This document shows positions 24,026-31,914 of a stretch of DNA of 64,000 nt, in pieces. The stretch spans positions 1 to 64,000 of the forward strand of contig NZ_JNXE01000042.1 of assembly GCF_000716605.1 (NCBI RefSeq), in the 5' to 3' direction. The position numbers and the translations under genes were made by a program. Position 1 is the first letter of the stretch. Each line of letters opens with the position of its first letter. The notes under the pieces were generated by a model. The model saw only the letters and a program-made list of their open reading frames with translations, was not told the DNA's origin and searched no databases. The DNA is from Streptomyces sp. NRRL F-525 (GTDB lineage Bacteria > Actinomycetota > Actinomycetes > Streptomycetales > Streptomycetaceae).

Positions 24026-26691
24026 TCGATCCGCAGGAGATCCCCGAGTTCACCGGTGATCTGGAGCAGTTGGAGAAGGACTACGGCTCCCTGAAGAAGG
24101 ACGCCGGGAACATCCGCTCCACTGGTGCGGACGTGCACTCGCAGTTCCAGGGGCTGTCGGCGTACTACCACGCTCCGGAGGCGGAGGCGCTGTTCGCGTC
24201 GACGAAGCCGGTGTCGGACCGCTCGGACACCTTCGCCACGGACCTGGAGACGGTCTCCTCGGCGCTGTCCGGGTACGCGACCGAGATCCGTCCGCTGGTG
24301 GCGAAGCTGAAGCAGCTGAAGACGGAGGCCACGGAGTTCGTCGCCTCGGTCAAGGGGGACGACGACTGGGAGTACGACGGGGACAAGGTCGACAAGCACA
24401 ACCGGATCCGGGACGACATCACGGCGGCGGTGGCGGCGTTCTGGGCCGCCGAGCGGACGTGCCACAACGAGATCACGGCCTTGTGGCACGGCACGCAGAT
24501 GATCGCCGGCGACGGTTCCGACAAGAAGAACCAGTACGGCTACAACGCGTCGGACCTGAAGGACGCGAAGCTGCCGTGGGGCGACCCGGTGGAGGAGAAG
24601 CACCACTGGTACGAGGTCGGGCACTGGGTGAAGTCGTTCGTGTGGGACGGCCTGATCGTGGACGGCGTCTGGGGCACCATCAAGGGTCTGGGGACGCTGG
24701 TCGGGTTCGGCGGCTGGGACGCGATGGGGCAGGCGTGGAAGGGCCTGGCGCAGTTGGCGACCGGGCTCACGCTGTCGATGATGCCGGGTGCCCAGCTCGC
24801 GTTCTGGGCGCTGCCGGACAAGGCCCTGCCGTCGTGGTTCCGTGAGTCGCGCAACACGATGAAGCAGACGGGGAAGGCGCTGCTGGCGTGGGACGAGTGG
24901 GGCAAGAACCCCGCGCGTGCGGCGGGCGCGGTCACCTTCAATGTCCTCACCACGGTCTTCACCGGCGGCGAGGGCGCGGCCGCGGCCGGCGCCGGCAAGG
25001 CGGGCGCGGTGGCCAAGGCGGTCTCCCTGGCCGGGAAGGCCGGCAAGATCATCGACCCGATGACGTACGTCATGAAGGGCGCCGGCGCGGGCCTGTCCAA
25101 GGTCGGCGACATCGCCAAGAACCTGAAGGGCGTCGGCAAGATCGACGTCCCGACCCTCCCCGACGGCTCCGTACACCTCCCCGACGGCCGGCTCCTGGAG
25201 CCGAACGGCAACCTCCTCGACCACACGGGCAACGTCGAGACGACCCCGATCCCGAAGGAAGCGGCTCCTGGACTTCCGGCCCACTGGACGGTCCCGGCGC
25301 CGGAAACGGCGGCTGTGGGTGTGTCGCATGCGGTGGGTAATGGGGCGCATGGGGCGCTTCCGCATGTGGGGAACGGGATTCACGGTGGCATTCCGAAGTC
25401 CGTGGGTGACGGTGTTCACGGCGGGATTCCGCACTCTGCGGGCAACGCGGTGCATGGTGGCGCCCCGCATGTTCCTGGGAACGGGATCCACGGCGGCATT
25501 CCGAAGTCCGTGGGGGACGGGATCCACGGTGGTATCCCGAAGCCCGTCGGTGACGGTGTCCATGGCGGGGTTCCGCACGTCCCGGGCAACGCCGTGCATG
25601 GCGGTGTCCCGCACGTCCCCGGCAGCGGCGTTCACGGAGGCGTCCCGCACGGCACGGGCGACGCGGTCTCGGCGGGCGGGCACGCCGGTACGACGCCTTC
25701 GGCTTGGTACCACGAGACCCCGACGGCCCCGGCGCACGAGGTGCCGCACACCACCCCGCACGACGCTCCGCCGGCCGGCCCGCACACGGGCGGGCATGAC
25801 GCCCCGGGTACCGGGGGGCATCCGGACCACGGTGCAGGTCACGATGGTGCCGGTCACGGCGGGCATGACGGCGCCGGTCACGACGCCGGGCACGGCGGTG
25901 ACCACGGCGGCCTCGATCACTCCGGCGTCGGTCACGACGCGGCGGACATCGCCGGGCACGACGGCGTGGACGCGGGTACGCCGGGTCACTCGGGCACGGA
26001 GGTGCCGGGGCATGGCGGGGTGGGGGAGCCGTTCGAGTACAAGCCGTACATGTCGGAGGACGACTTCGACAACCTGGCCACCGACGCGGAGAAGCACGCG
26101 GTCGCCATGGCGGAGCTGGAGCGCGGCACGAATCCCGCGCCCAGCCTCAGCGACGACGCGGGACAGGCGTACGGCGACACGTACTGGAACGACTACCTGG
26201 ACAATCTCGACGATGGCCCGCGGAATGCGCTGCACACCTACAGCGACTACCACTACGCACAGATCAACAGCTATCTCCGGGGACTGACTCCCGACGTGTC
26301 TCCACACATCCGGAACACCATCGACGAGATGGACAACGTCATGGGTACACGACCCGTGCCCGAGGACGTCATGATCATCCGTGGCACCGGGGTCGACTAT
26401 CTCGGGCTGAGGTCGCCGCTTGAGATGCAGGGCCGTACCTACCCAGACGGTGGGTACACATCCACTGCGCTTGGTGAGACGGTGCCGCCACCCTTCGACC
26501 TGAAGCCGGTGTACATGCACCTGCGGGTGCCGAAGGGCACGCCCGCCCTGTGGATCGACCACATCTCTGCAAACCCCGGAGAACGGGAAATGCTGCTCGC
26601 GAGCGGTACGGAGTACAAAGTGACGCGCGTTTTCTTGGACGAGACGGACGGCAAGTATCACGTGTATGGGGAAGTTCTGCCGAGGTCGTAG
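24022..26691 (+). CDS. Polymorphic T7SS effector with C-terminal ADP-ribosyltransferase domain
   Basis: 889 residues. A helical N-terminal region (1-130) resembles T7 targeting domains, and residues 195-300 contain Trp-rich and hydrophobic segments. From about 430 to 550 there are 12-residue G-N-G-V-H-G-G-V-P repeats, then a His/Gly/Asp-rich linker. Residues 670-889 form a toxin tip with the R-S-E signature of ADP-ribosyltransferases: Arg787 in IIRG, Ser814 in YTSTA and Glu854-x-Glu856 in [14 protein letters not shown] 24022 overlaps the preceding stop. The tip is slightly lower in GC than the body, as is common for exchanged toxin tips. Target unknown; the downstream paralogs are candidate immunity proteins. 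Confidence 0.8.
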   Translation: MIDPQEIPEFTGDLEQLEKDYGSLKKDAGNIRSTGADVHSQFQGLSAYYHAPEAEALFASTKPVSDRSDTFATDLETVSSALSGYATEIRPLVAKLKQLKTEATEFVASVKGDDDWEYDGDKVDKHNRIRDDITAAVAAFWAAERTCHNEITALWHGTQMIAGDGSDKKNQYGYNASDLKDAKLPWGDPVEEKHHWYEVGHWVKSFVWDGLIVDGVWGTIKGLGTLVGFGGWDAMGQAWKGLAQLATGLTLSMMPGAQLAFWALPDKALPSWFRESRNTMKQTGKALLAWDEWGKNPARAAGAVTFNVLTTVFTGGEGAAAAGAGKAGAVAKAVSLAGKAGKIIDPMTYVMKGAGAGLSKVGDIAKNLKGVGKIDVPTLPDGSVHLPDGRLLEPNGNLLDHTGNVETTPIPKEAAPGLPAHWTVPAPETAAVGVSHAVGNGAHGALPHVGNGIHGGIPKSVGDGVHGGIPHSAGNAVHGGAPHVPGNGIHGGIPKSVGDGIHGGIPKPVGDGVHGGVPHVPGNAVHGGVPHVPGSGVHGGVPHGTGDAVSAGGHAGTTPSAWYHETPTAPAHEVPHTTPHDAPPAGPHTGGHDAPGTGGHPDHGAGHDGAGHGGHDGAGHDAGHGGDHGGLDHSGVGHDAADIAGHDGVDAGTPGHSGTEVPGHGGVGEPFEYKPYMSEDDFDNLATDAEKHAVAMAELERGTNPAPSLSDDAGQAYGDTYWNDYLDNLDDGPRNALHTYSDYHYAQINSYLRGLTPDVSPHIRNTIDEMDNVMGTRPVPEDVMIIRGTGVDYLGLRSPLEMQGRTYPDGGYTSTALGETVPPPFDLKPVYMHLRVPKGTPALWIDHISANPGEREMLLASGTEYKVTRVFLDETDGKYHVYGEVLPRS
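25318..25665 (+). repeat. In-frame 36-bp (12-residue) tandem repeats within the effector
   Basis: About ten degenerate copies of G-(N/D)-(G/A)-(I/V)-H-G-G-(I/V/A)-P-(K/H)-x-x, 36 bp each, recur without interruption. They are followed by a His/Gly/Asp-rich stretch to about residue 670. It probably forms an extended spacer between the secretion part and the toxin tip. Confidence 0.85.
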
Positions 26692-26732
26692 CCTCGTTGC
26701 GAACCAGGCAGGGGTAAAGGAATGTGGACTTC

Positions 26733-27140
26733 ATGAGCAGCGAACGACCGATCAACCCGCGCTTCGCCGAGGACATGTGGTTCCAGGAGGCGCCCGGCGG
26801 TCCAGCGAGGTACCAGGACTGGACCGACAAGCCGGTGCGGTACTTCACGGTGGTCGACAAGCAGGGTGGCGCGGTCCTCGGGTATGTGTGGGCCTGTGAC
26901 GAGGACGAAGCCGCGGCGTACGAGCCGCGGCAGGCCGCGGGGCCTCGGGCGGTGAACGAGGGCAGCTTCTGGATCCGTCGGCTGCGCAACGCCAAGGAAC
27001 GAGGCCTTCGGCCGTCCCAGGCCCTCGCCGAGTTTTTGGCCGACCCTGCCCCGACCGGTAAGGGGCGGCCGTTGCCCGGCTCCCTCGCCGACGCCGCGAA
27101 CGCCGCTGCTGTCGAGGCGCTTGCCAAGGGGGAGAAGTGA
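26733..27140 (+). CDS. Putative immunity protein, paralog 1 (type I)
   Basis: 135 residues, soluble, first of five tandem paralogs after the ADP-ribosyltransferase effector. Shared features are a start MSSERPINPRFAED, RYQDWTDKPVRYFTVVDK, GYVWACDEDEAAAYEPR, a PSQALAEFLA helix and an ALAKG tail. The acidic DEDEAAA patch suits binding a basic toxin surface. ATG 26733 aligns with the starts of paralogs 3 and 5; a GTG three codons upstream is possible. Position next to the toxin implies immunity; there is no direct proof. Confidence 0.7.
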   Translation: MSSERPINPRFAEDMWFQEAPGGPARYQDWTDKPVRYFTVVDKQGGAVLGYVWACDEDEAAAYEPRQAAGPRAVNEGSFWIRRLRNAKERGLRPSQALAEFLADPAPTGKGRPLPGSLADAANAAAVEALAKGEK

Positions 27141-27147
27141 ACTGCCG

Positions 27148-27534
27148 GTGAACCCGCGCTTCGACGATGACCTGCACTTCAACCTCGTGAAGCCGGGCCC
27201 GCCGAGGTACCGGACCCGGACCGAAAAGCCGGTGCGGTACTTCGAGGTGGCAGACAGAGAGAACGGTTTGGTTCTCGGATACGTGTGGGCCGGTGACGAG
27301 GACGACGCCGCCGCGTGGGAACCTCGGCAGGCCGCCGGACCCCGGGCGTTGATGGAGGGCCTCGGTTGGTTCAACCGTCTGGAGAAGGCCAAGGGAAGGG
27401 GTATCCGACCCGCCCAGGCCATCGAGGAGATGCTGGCCGAACCGGCGACAGGCAAATTCGGTCGGGCCCTGCCGGACTCCCTGACCGACGCCCCGAACGC
27501 CGCAGTGGTCAAAGCCCTTGCCAAGGGTGACTAG
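27148..27534 (+). CDS. Putative immunity protein, paralog 2 (type II), start uncertain
   Basis: 128 residues from GTG 27148: NPRFDDDLHFN, PGPPRYRTRTEKPVRYFEV, VWAGDEDDAAAWEPR and ALAKGD. It is closest to paralog 4, with 45 identical bases around RYRTRTEKP. The GTG that overlaps the previous stop (27137), which would match paralog 4's start, runs into a stop after four codons, so the original start seems lost by a small indel. In-frame alternatives are TTG 27121 or CTG 27142. It may be poorly translated. Confidence 0.6.
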   Translation: MNPRFDDDLHFNLVKPGPPRYRTRTEKPVRYFEVADRENGLVLGYVWAGDEDDAAAWEPRQAAGPRALMEGLGWFNRLEKAKGRGIRPAQAIEEMLAEPATGKFGRALPDSLTDAPNAAVVKALAKGD

Positions 27535-27551
27535 GAGTCATACGCCCCACC

Positions 27552-27950
27552 ATGAGCAGCGAACGACCGGTCAACCCGCGCTTCGCAGAAGACCTCCAGC
27601 TGAAGCAGGTGGCAGGTCCGGCGATGTACGGCCGGAGCACCGATGGCCCGGTCGCGTACCTGAGCTTCGCCGACCGGACCGGTGCGGTCATCGGGTACCT
27701 GTGGGCGAACGACAAGGACGACGCGGCCGGCTGGCTGGTGCCGCCAGGGCTTTCGGCCGGCGCCGTCAACGCCGGCGCGAGGTGGCTGCGGGCCCTCCGC
27801 GCAGGCAAGGCCCGGGAGCTCGCCCCGACGGCCCTGCTCGCGGAACTGGCGCGGGGCACCAACGACAGCGAGCCGAGCCACGCCGTCCCCGGCTCGCTCA
27901 CCGAGTCCCCGACGCTTGCCGCACTCAAGGAAATGGCCTCTGGTGACTGA
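27552..27950 (+). CDS. Putative immunity protein, paralog 3 (type I, diverged)
   Basis: 132 residues beginning MSSERPVNPRFAEDLQL. The middle is the most diverged of the set (GRSTDGPVAYLSFADRTG, WANDKDDAAGWLVPPG) while the frame of conserved positions is kept. The sequence leading into it is nearly identical to that before paralog 5. It overlaps paralog 4 by 8 bp. Confidence 0.68.
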   Translation: MSSERPVNPRFAEDLQLKQVAGPAMYGRSTDGPVAYLSFADRTGAVIGYLWANDKDDAAGWLVPPGLSAGAVNAGARWLRALRAGKARELAPTALLAELARGTNDSEPSHAVPGSLTESPTLAALKEMASGD

Positions 27951-28344
27951 ACCCGCGCCGATCAACCGGCGCTTCGACGAGGACGTGCACTTCAACTCAG
28001 TGTCGCCGGGGCCGCCGAGGTACCGGACCCGGACCGAAAAGCCGGTGCGGTACTTCACGGTTGTCGACAAGGAGGATGGCGCGGTCCTCGGTTACCTCTG
28101 GGCCAACGACGAGGACGACGCCGCCGCGTGGGAACCGCGCGAGGCGGCCGGACCCCGGGCGTTCCGCGAGGGCGGCATCTGGCACGCAAGGCTGGAGGCC
28201 GCCAAGGGGCGGGGCATCCTGCCGTCCCAGGCCCTCAGGGAGCTGCTCGCCAATCCGGAAGGCAACAAGGGCCGGGCCCTGCCCGACTCCCTGACCAACG
28301 CCCCGAACGCCGCCGCGGTCGAGACCCTTGCCAAGGGTGACTAG
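27943..28344 (+). CDS. Putative immunity protein, paralog 4 (type II)
   Basis: 133 residues from GTG 27943: TEPAPINRRFDEDVHFN, PGPPRYRTRTEKPVRYF, LWANDEDDAAAWEPR and ALAKGD-like tail (TLAKGD). The GTG overlaps the end of paralog 3, so translation is coupled. It is the near twin of paralog 2. Confidence 0.68.
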   Translation: MTEPAPINRRFDEDVHFNSVSPGPPRYRTRTEKPVRYFTVVDKEDGAVLGYLWANDEDDAAAWEPREAAGPRAFREGGIWHARLEAAKGRGILPSQALRELLANPEGNKGRALPDSLTNAPNAAAVETLAKGD

Positions 28345-28361
28345 GAGACATACGCACCACC

Positions 28362-28766
28362 ATGAGCAGTGAACGACCGGTCAACCCGCGTTTCGCCGAG
28401 GACATGAGATTCGTGGAGGTGCCCGGCGGCCCGGCGCGGTACCAGGACAGGACCGACAAGCCGGTGCAGTACTTCACGGTGGTCGACAAGCAGAACGGTG
28501 CCGTCCTCGGATACGTGTGGGGCGGTGACGAGGACGACGCCGCCGCGTACGTACCGAGGCGGGCCGCCGGTCCCGTGGGGGCGAACGAGAGCATGTCCTG
28601 GATCAGCAGGCTGCGTGAAGCCAAGGCGCGGGGCATCCGCCCGTCCCAGGCTGTCGCCGAGTTCCTGGCCGGACCGGAGCCCGGTGGCAGGGGCCGCCCG
28701 CTGCCGGGTTCCCTCACCGACGCCCCGAACACCGCCGCGGTCAAGGCCGTCGCCCAGGAGGCCTGA
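28362..28766 (+). CDS. Putative immunity protein, paralog 5 (type I)
   Basis: 134 residues, close to paralog 1: MSSERPVNPRFAEDMRF, GGPARYQDRTDKPVQYFTVV, VWGGDEDDAAAYVPR and PSQAVAEFLAGPE. The roughly 65-bp junction before it (end of paralog 4 to its start) nearly equals the junction between paralogs 2 and 3, indicating duplication of a two-gene unit. Confidence 0.7.
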   Translation: MSSERPVNPRFAEDMRFVEVPGGPARYQDRTDKPVQYFTVVDKQNGAVLGYVWGGDEDDAAAYVPRRAAGPVGANESMSWISRLREAKARGIRPSQAVAEFLAGPEPGGRGRPLPGSLTDAPNTAAVKAVAQEA

Positions 28767-28772
28767 CCCCGC

Positions 28773-29504
28773 ATGCAGCACCAGCACCCCGTCCAGTACG
28801 TCGCCGTCGAGACCCCCGACGGCGACGTCGTCGGATACGTCTGGGCCGACTACGCCGCAGGCACCCTGGAGTGGTCGCGCCGCGCCGCGACCGGTGTCGA
28901 CGGGTATCGCCTCGGCGAGACATGGGCGGCCAAGGTGGCGGAGGCCCGCGAGCGAGGCATTCCGCTGGCCGGCGCGCTGACCCAACTCGCCCGCGACGCC
29001 GGCACCGGACCCCCGGTCGGCGTCCGCGGCCCCGAGGCCGTGGACGAACTCGCCCGCGCCGTCACCGAGGCCGACGACCGGCGCCTGCTGGCCCAGCTCG
29101 ACCACGACGACGTCGAAGCCTGGCAGGAGCTGGCCGACGCCTACGCCGCCCTCACTGACGACGACCGTGCCGTCCGCTGGGGCGGTGGCGAGAAGAACGC
29201 GAACGGCGCGACCCAGTGGCCGTATCCGGTCTACAGCAAGCCGTTGTGGCGAGTCGTCAAGGCCCTGTGGGGCATCGGTGCCGTCACCCCGGAGTACCGC
29301 TGGAGCTCCGCTCCGCCTCCCGCGGTGCCGCCCCACGGACGGCTGCGTCCCGCGGACGCCGTACGCGCCGCGACCTTCCTCGCGGTCGGTGAACGCGTCA
29401 ACGAGGGGTCGGTGGACGAAGCCGTCCAGAGTGGTCTCTTCGACGCCATGGTCGTCGCGCTCCTGGACCGGCACGCCGCGCATGCCGCGCACCCCGCCCT
29501 GTGA
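28773..29504 (+). CDS. Immunity-like domain fused to a second domain of unknown function
   Basis: 243 residues. The N-terminal 75 residues (HPVQYVAVETPDGDVVGYVW, ADYAAGTLEW, RERGIPLAGALTQLA) are a shortened version of the paralog domain. From about residue 100 a different domain begins (LLAQLDHDDVEAWQELADAY, GGEKNANGATQWPYPVYSK, ALWGIGAVTPEYRWS). I recall this second part as resembling DUF6508, unverified. ATG 28773 lies six bases after the stop of paralog 5. It closes the array. Confidence 0.65.
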   Translation: MQHQHPVQYVAVETPDGDVVGYVWADYAAGTLEWSRRAATGVDGYRLGETWAAKVAEARERGIPLAGALTQLARDAGTGPPVGVRGPEAVDELARAVTEADDRRLLAQLDHDDVEAWQELADAYAALTDDDRAVRWGGGEKNANGATQWPYPVYSKPLWRVVKALWGIGAVTPEYRWSSAPPPAVPPHGRLRPADAVRAATFLAVGERVNEGSVDEAVQSGLFDAMVVALLDRHAAHAAHPAL

Positions 29505-29652
29505 GCCGGATTCGACATCGGGAACCCCAGGTGTGCAGGTTCTGCGGAGGTTTCGGCGCCGTTCCCGGCAGCCCGGGCTCCCCGGGTACGCCGCCCGCTC
29601 GTCCATGTTTTATGTTGCACGGGCGAAGTCACGGGGACAGGGGGGATGCGCT

Positions 29653-30162
29653 ATGCCGTACGACGGGTCGTCCGCTCCGGTCATGACGCTCGCCGAGGTC
29701 GAGTCCGTCGCCCGTGCCGCGCACGCCGCGCAGCGGGACAAGGCCGGCCGGCCCTACGCCGAACACCTGGAGGCCGTCGCCGAAGGCGTACGCGCCCGCG
29801 GTGGCGGTCGCGAACTCATCGCCGCCGCCTGGCTGCACGACGCGGTCGAGGACGGCGTGCTGAGCGAGGAGTGGCTGGCGGCGGCCAACCTCAGCCGGCG
29901 CACCAAGGACGTCGTACTGGCCCTGAGCAAACGGCCGGGCGAGGAGCCGCGGGCCTACGCGGAGCGGATCCTCGCCACCGAGGGCGCGCGGCTCGTCAAG
30001 GCGGCCGACCTCGCGCACAACGCCGACCCGCGCCGACTGGCCGTACTCGACGAGCCCACCGCACGGCGTCTGACCCGGAAGTACGCCGACATGCGGCAGT
30101 ACCTCGGCCTCACCGCCGAAACCCCTGACAGCCCCGAAACCTTCACTACCCCCGACAACTGA
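29653..30162 (+). CDS. Small HD-domain hydrolase (MESH1/SpoT-hydrolase-like)
   Basis: 169 residues with the RelA/SpoT-type hydrolase signature: ARAAHAAQRDKAGRPYAEH near the start, the metal-binding HD in AAAWLHDAVEDG and a later LVKAADLAHNAD. Enzymes of this size (MESH1/SAH) hydrolyse (p)ppGpp or NADPH phosphate. There is no synthetase domain. GGGGGG lies upstream of ATG 29653. It is embedded between the immunity array and the secretion machinery; its role there is unknown. Confidence 0.72.
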   Translation: MPYDGSSAPVMTLAEVESVARAAHAAQRDKAGRPYAEHLEAVAEGVRARGGGRELIAAAWLHDAVEDGVLSEEWLAAANLSRRTKDVVLALSKRPGEEPRAYAERILATEGARLVKAADLAHNADPRRLAVLDEPTARRLTRKYADMRQYLGLTAETPDSPETFTTPDN

Positions 30163-30198
30163 CGACCCCACAGAGAGCACAGGCACAGGACCAACTCA

Positions 30199-30501
30199 AT
30201 GGCACGGGACTACGACAGCCAACTGCTGGAGTCGGTGGCGGTGCGCCGGCGCCGGATGCGCGACGCGCTGCTCTTCGGCGCGCAGCGCACCCGGCGCTCG
30301 GCCGACGAGCGGCTCGGGAAGGTGTTCGCGGGTATCGCCATCGCGGCCGTCCTGTGCGCCGGATGCGTCGGGTGGTCCTTCCTGCAGGCCACCCTGGCCA
30401 AGCAGAAGCAGCAACAGCAGCAGGAGCAGCAGCAGTACGGCGGCACCTCCGCACAGCCGTCCGCGGCGTCCTCGGCGCCCTCGGCCACAACTTCGCGATG
30501 A
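30199..30501 (+). CDS. Small Gln-rich single-pass membrane protein of the T7SS-like locus
   Basis: 100 residues. A basic cytoplasmic N-terminus (SVAVRRRRMRDALLFGAQRTRR) is followed by one membrane helix (VFAGIAIAAVLCAGCVGWSFL), then a poly-Gln tract coded by CAG/CAA runs and a Ser/Ala/Thr tail. It is conserved in position beside eccD in Streptomyces loci as far as I recall. AGGA precedes the ATG. Confidence 0.65.
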   Translation: MARDYDSQLLESVAVRRRRMRDALLFGAQRTRRSADERLGKVFAGIAIAAVLCAGCVGWSFLQATLAKQKQQQQQEQQQYGGTSAQPSAASSAPSATTSR

Positions 30502-30515
30502 ATGGGTTCCGGTAA

Positions 30516-31889
30516 GTGGTGAGTGCAGCAACGACGTCCCGGACGCAAACGGCGTCCCGGACACAACTGAGCCGGGTCACGCTGGTCGGTGAGCGCAGAC
30601 GCGTCGACATCGTCCTGCCGTCGGACACCCCGATCGGGCAACTGCTGCCCGACATCCTGCAGTTGCTCGACGACCGGGCCGCCACGCGGCCCATGACCCG
30701 GCAACTGATCACCTCCGACGGCTCGGTGCTGCCGCACGAGGCCACGCTGTCCTCGTCCGAGGTGCCCGACGGCGCCGTGCTCCAGCTGGTGCGCGCCCAC
30801 GCCGCGCCGCCCGCACCCGTCGTGCACGACGTCACCGACCAGGTCGCCGACGACCTCGATCTGCGGGCCTGGCGCTGGCGGCCCGCCGCGCGCCGGGCCA
30901 GTTCCGGGGTGGCCACCGTCGTGTTCGCCGTGGCCGCGGCCCTGCTGGCCCGGCGCGAGTTCGCGCTCGAGTCCGTCACCACCGCGCTCGCGGCCGTCAC
31001 GGTCGTGTTCCTGGTCGCCGGCGCGCTCGTCTCGAAGATCGGCGACGGCAACCGCGGCCTCGCCACGGCGCTGCTGCTCGCCTCCGGAGGGCTCGGACTG
31101 CTCGCCGCCTGGACGGCCGCCGACGCCTACGGCTGGTCAGGACCGGCCCGGCTGGCCGGTGTCGTCGCCGCGCTGGTGCTCACTCTCGTGCTGCTCGCCT
31201 ACTTCTCCCCGCTCGGCCGGGGCGCGCTCCTCGGGGCCGGCGCCACCGCCTTCATCACCCTGGTGTGGGAGGCCGTCGCCGCTGTACAGGACCGGCCGGA
31301 CCGGCTCGGCGCGGTGATGGCCGTGTTCTCCGTCGTCCTGCTCGGCGTGCTGCCGCGGCTGGCGCTGATGGCCTCGGGGCTGACGGGACTCGACGACCGG
31401 CGCTCCGCGGGCGCGTCGGTCAGCCGCCACCAGGTCGCCAACGCGCTCGCCGCGACGCACCGCGGGCTCGCGCTGATCACCGTCGCCACCGTCGTCTCGG
31501 CCGCCGCCGGCGGCTGGCTGCTGACCGCGTCCGGGCAGCCGACCGTGTGGACGGTGGCCCTCACCGCGCTCACCGCCGTGGTGCTGCTGTCCCAGGCCCG
31601 CGCCTTCCCGCTGGTCGCCGAGGTGGTGGCGCTGTTCAGCGGCGCCGCGCTGCTCGTCGTACGGCTCGCGGTGGAGTGGGTGGACCACGCGGGCGGCGCC
31701 GGGGCACTGGTGCTGCTGTGCGTCGCCGGGGTGCTGCCGCTGCTGGTCCTCGCGGTCCAGCCGCCCGAGCACGTGCAGGTACGGCTGCGGCGGATCGGCG
31801 ACCTGATCGAGTCCCTCGGCGTGATCGGGCTCTTCCCGCTCGCCGTCGGGGTGTTCGGCATCTATGGGCAACTGCTCAACAAGTTCTGA
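30516..31889 (+). CDS. eccD: Type VII secretion integral membrane protein EccD
   Basis: 457 residues. An N-terminal YukD/ubiquitin-like domain (RVTLVGERRRVDIVLPSDTP to LQLVRAHA) is followed by about 11 membrane helices, the standard EccD layout and length. It forms the channel vestibule of the ESX membrane complex. The start is GTG 30516 or the adjacent GTG. It lies directly before the MinD-like ATPase and EccC genes. Confidence 0.87.
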   Translation: MVSAATTSRTQTASRTQLSRVTLVGERRRVDIVLPSDTPIGQLLPDILQLLDDRAATRPMTRQLITSDGSVLPHEATLSSSEVPDGAVLQLVRAHAAPPAPVVHDVTDQVADDLDLRAWRWRPAARRASSGVATVVFAVAAALLARREFALESVTTALAAVTVVFLVAGALVSKIGDGNRGLATALLLASGGLGLLAAWTAADAYGWSGPARLAGVVAALVLTLVLLAYFSPLGRGALLGAGATAFITLVWEAVAAVQDRPDRLGAVMAVFSVVLLGVLPRLALMASGLTGLDDRRSAGASVSRHQVANALAATHRGLALITVATVVSAAAGGWLLTASGQPTVWTVALTALTAVVLLSQARAFPLVAEVVALFSGAALLVVRLAVEWVDHAGGAGALVLLCVAGVLPLLVLAVQPPEHVQVRLRRIGDLIESLGVIGLFPLAVGVFGIYGQLLNKF

Positions 31890-31914
31890 GGCCAGGGCAG
31901 GAGTGAAGGGCGAC

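Noticed and set aside
25318..25665. CRISPR-like 36-bp periodicity
   Set aside because: The repeats are in-frame codons of the effector, contiguous, and vary at third positions.
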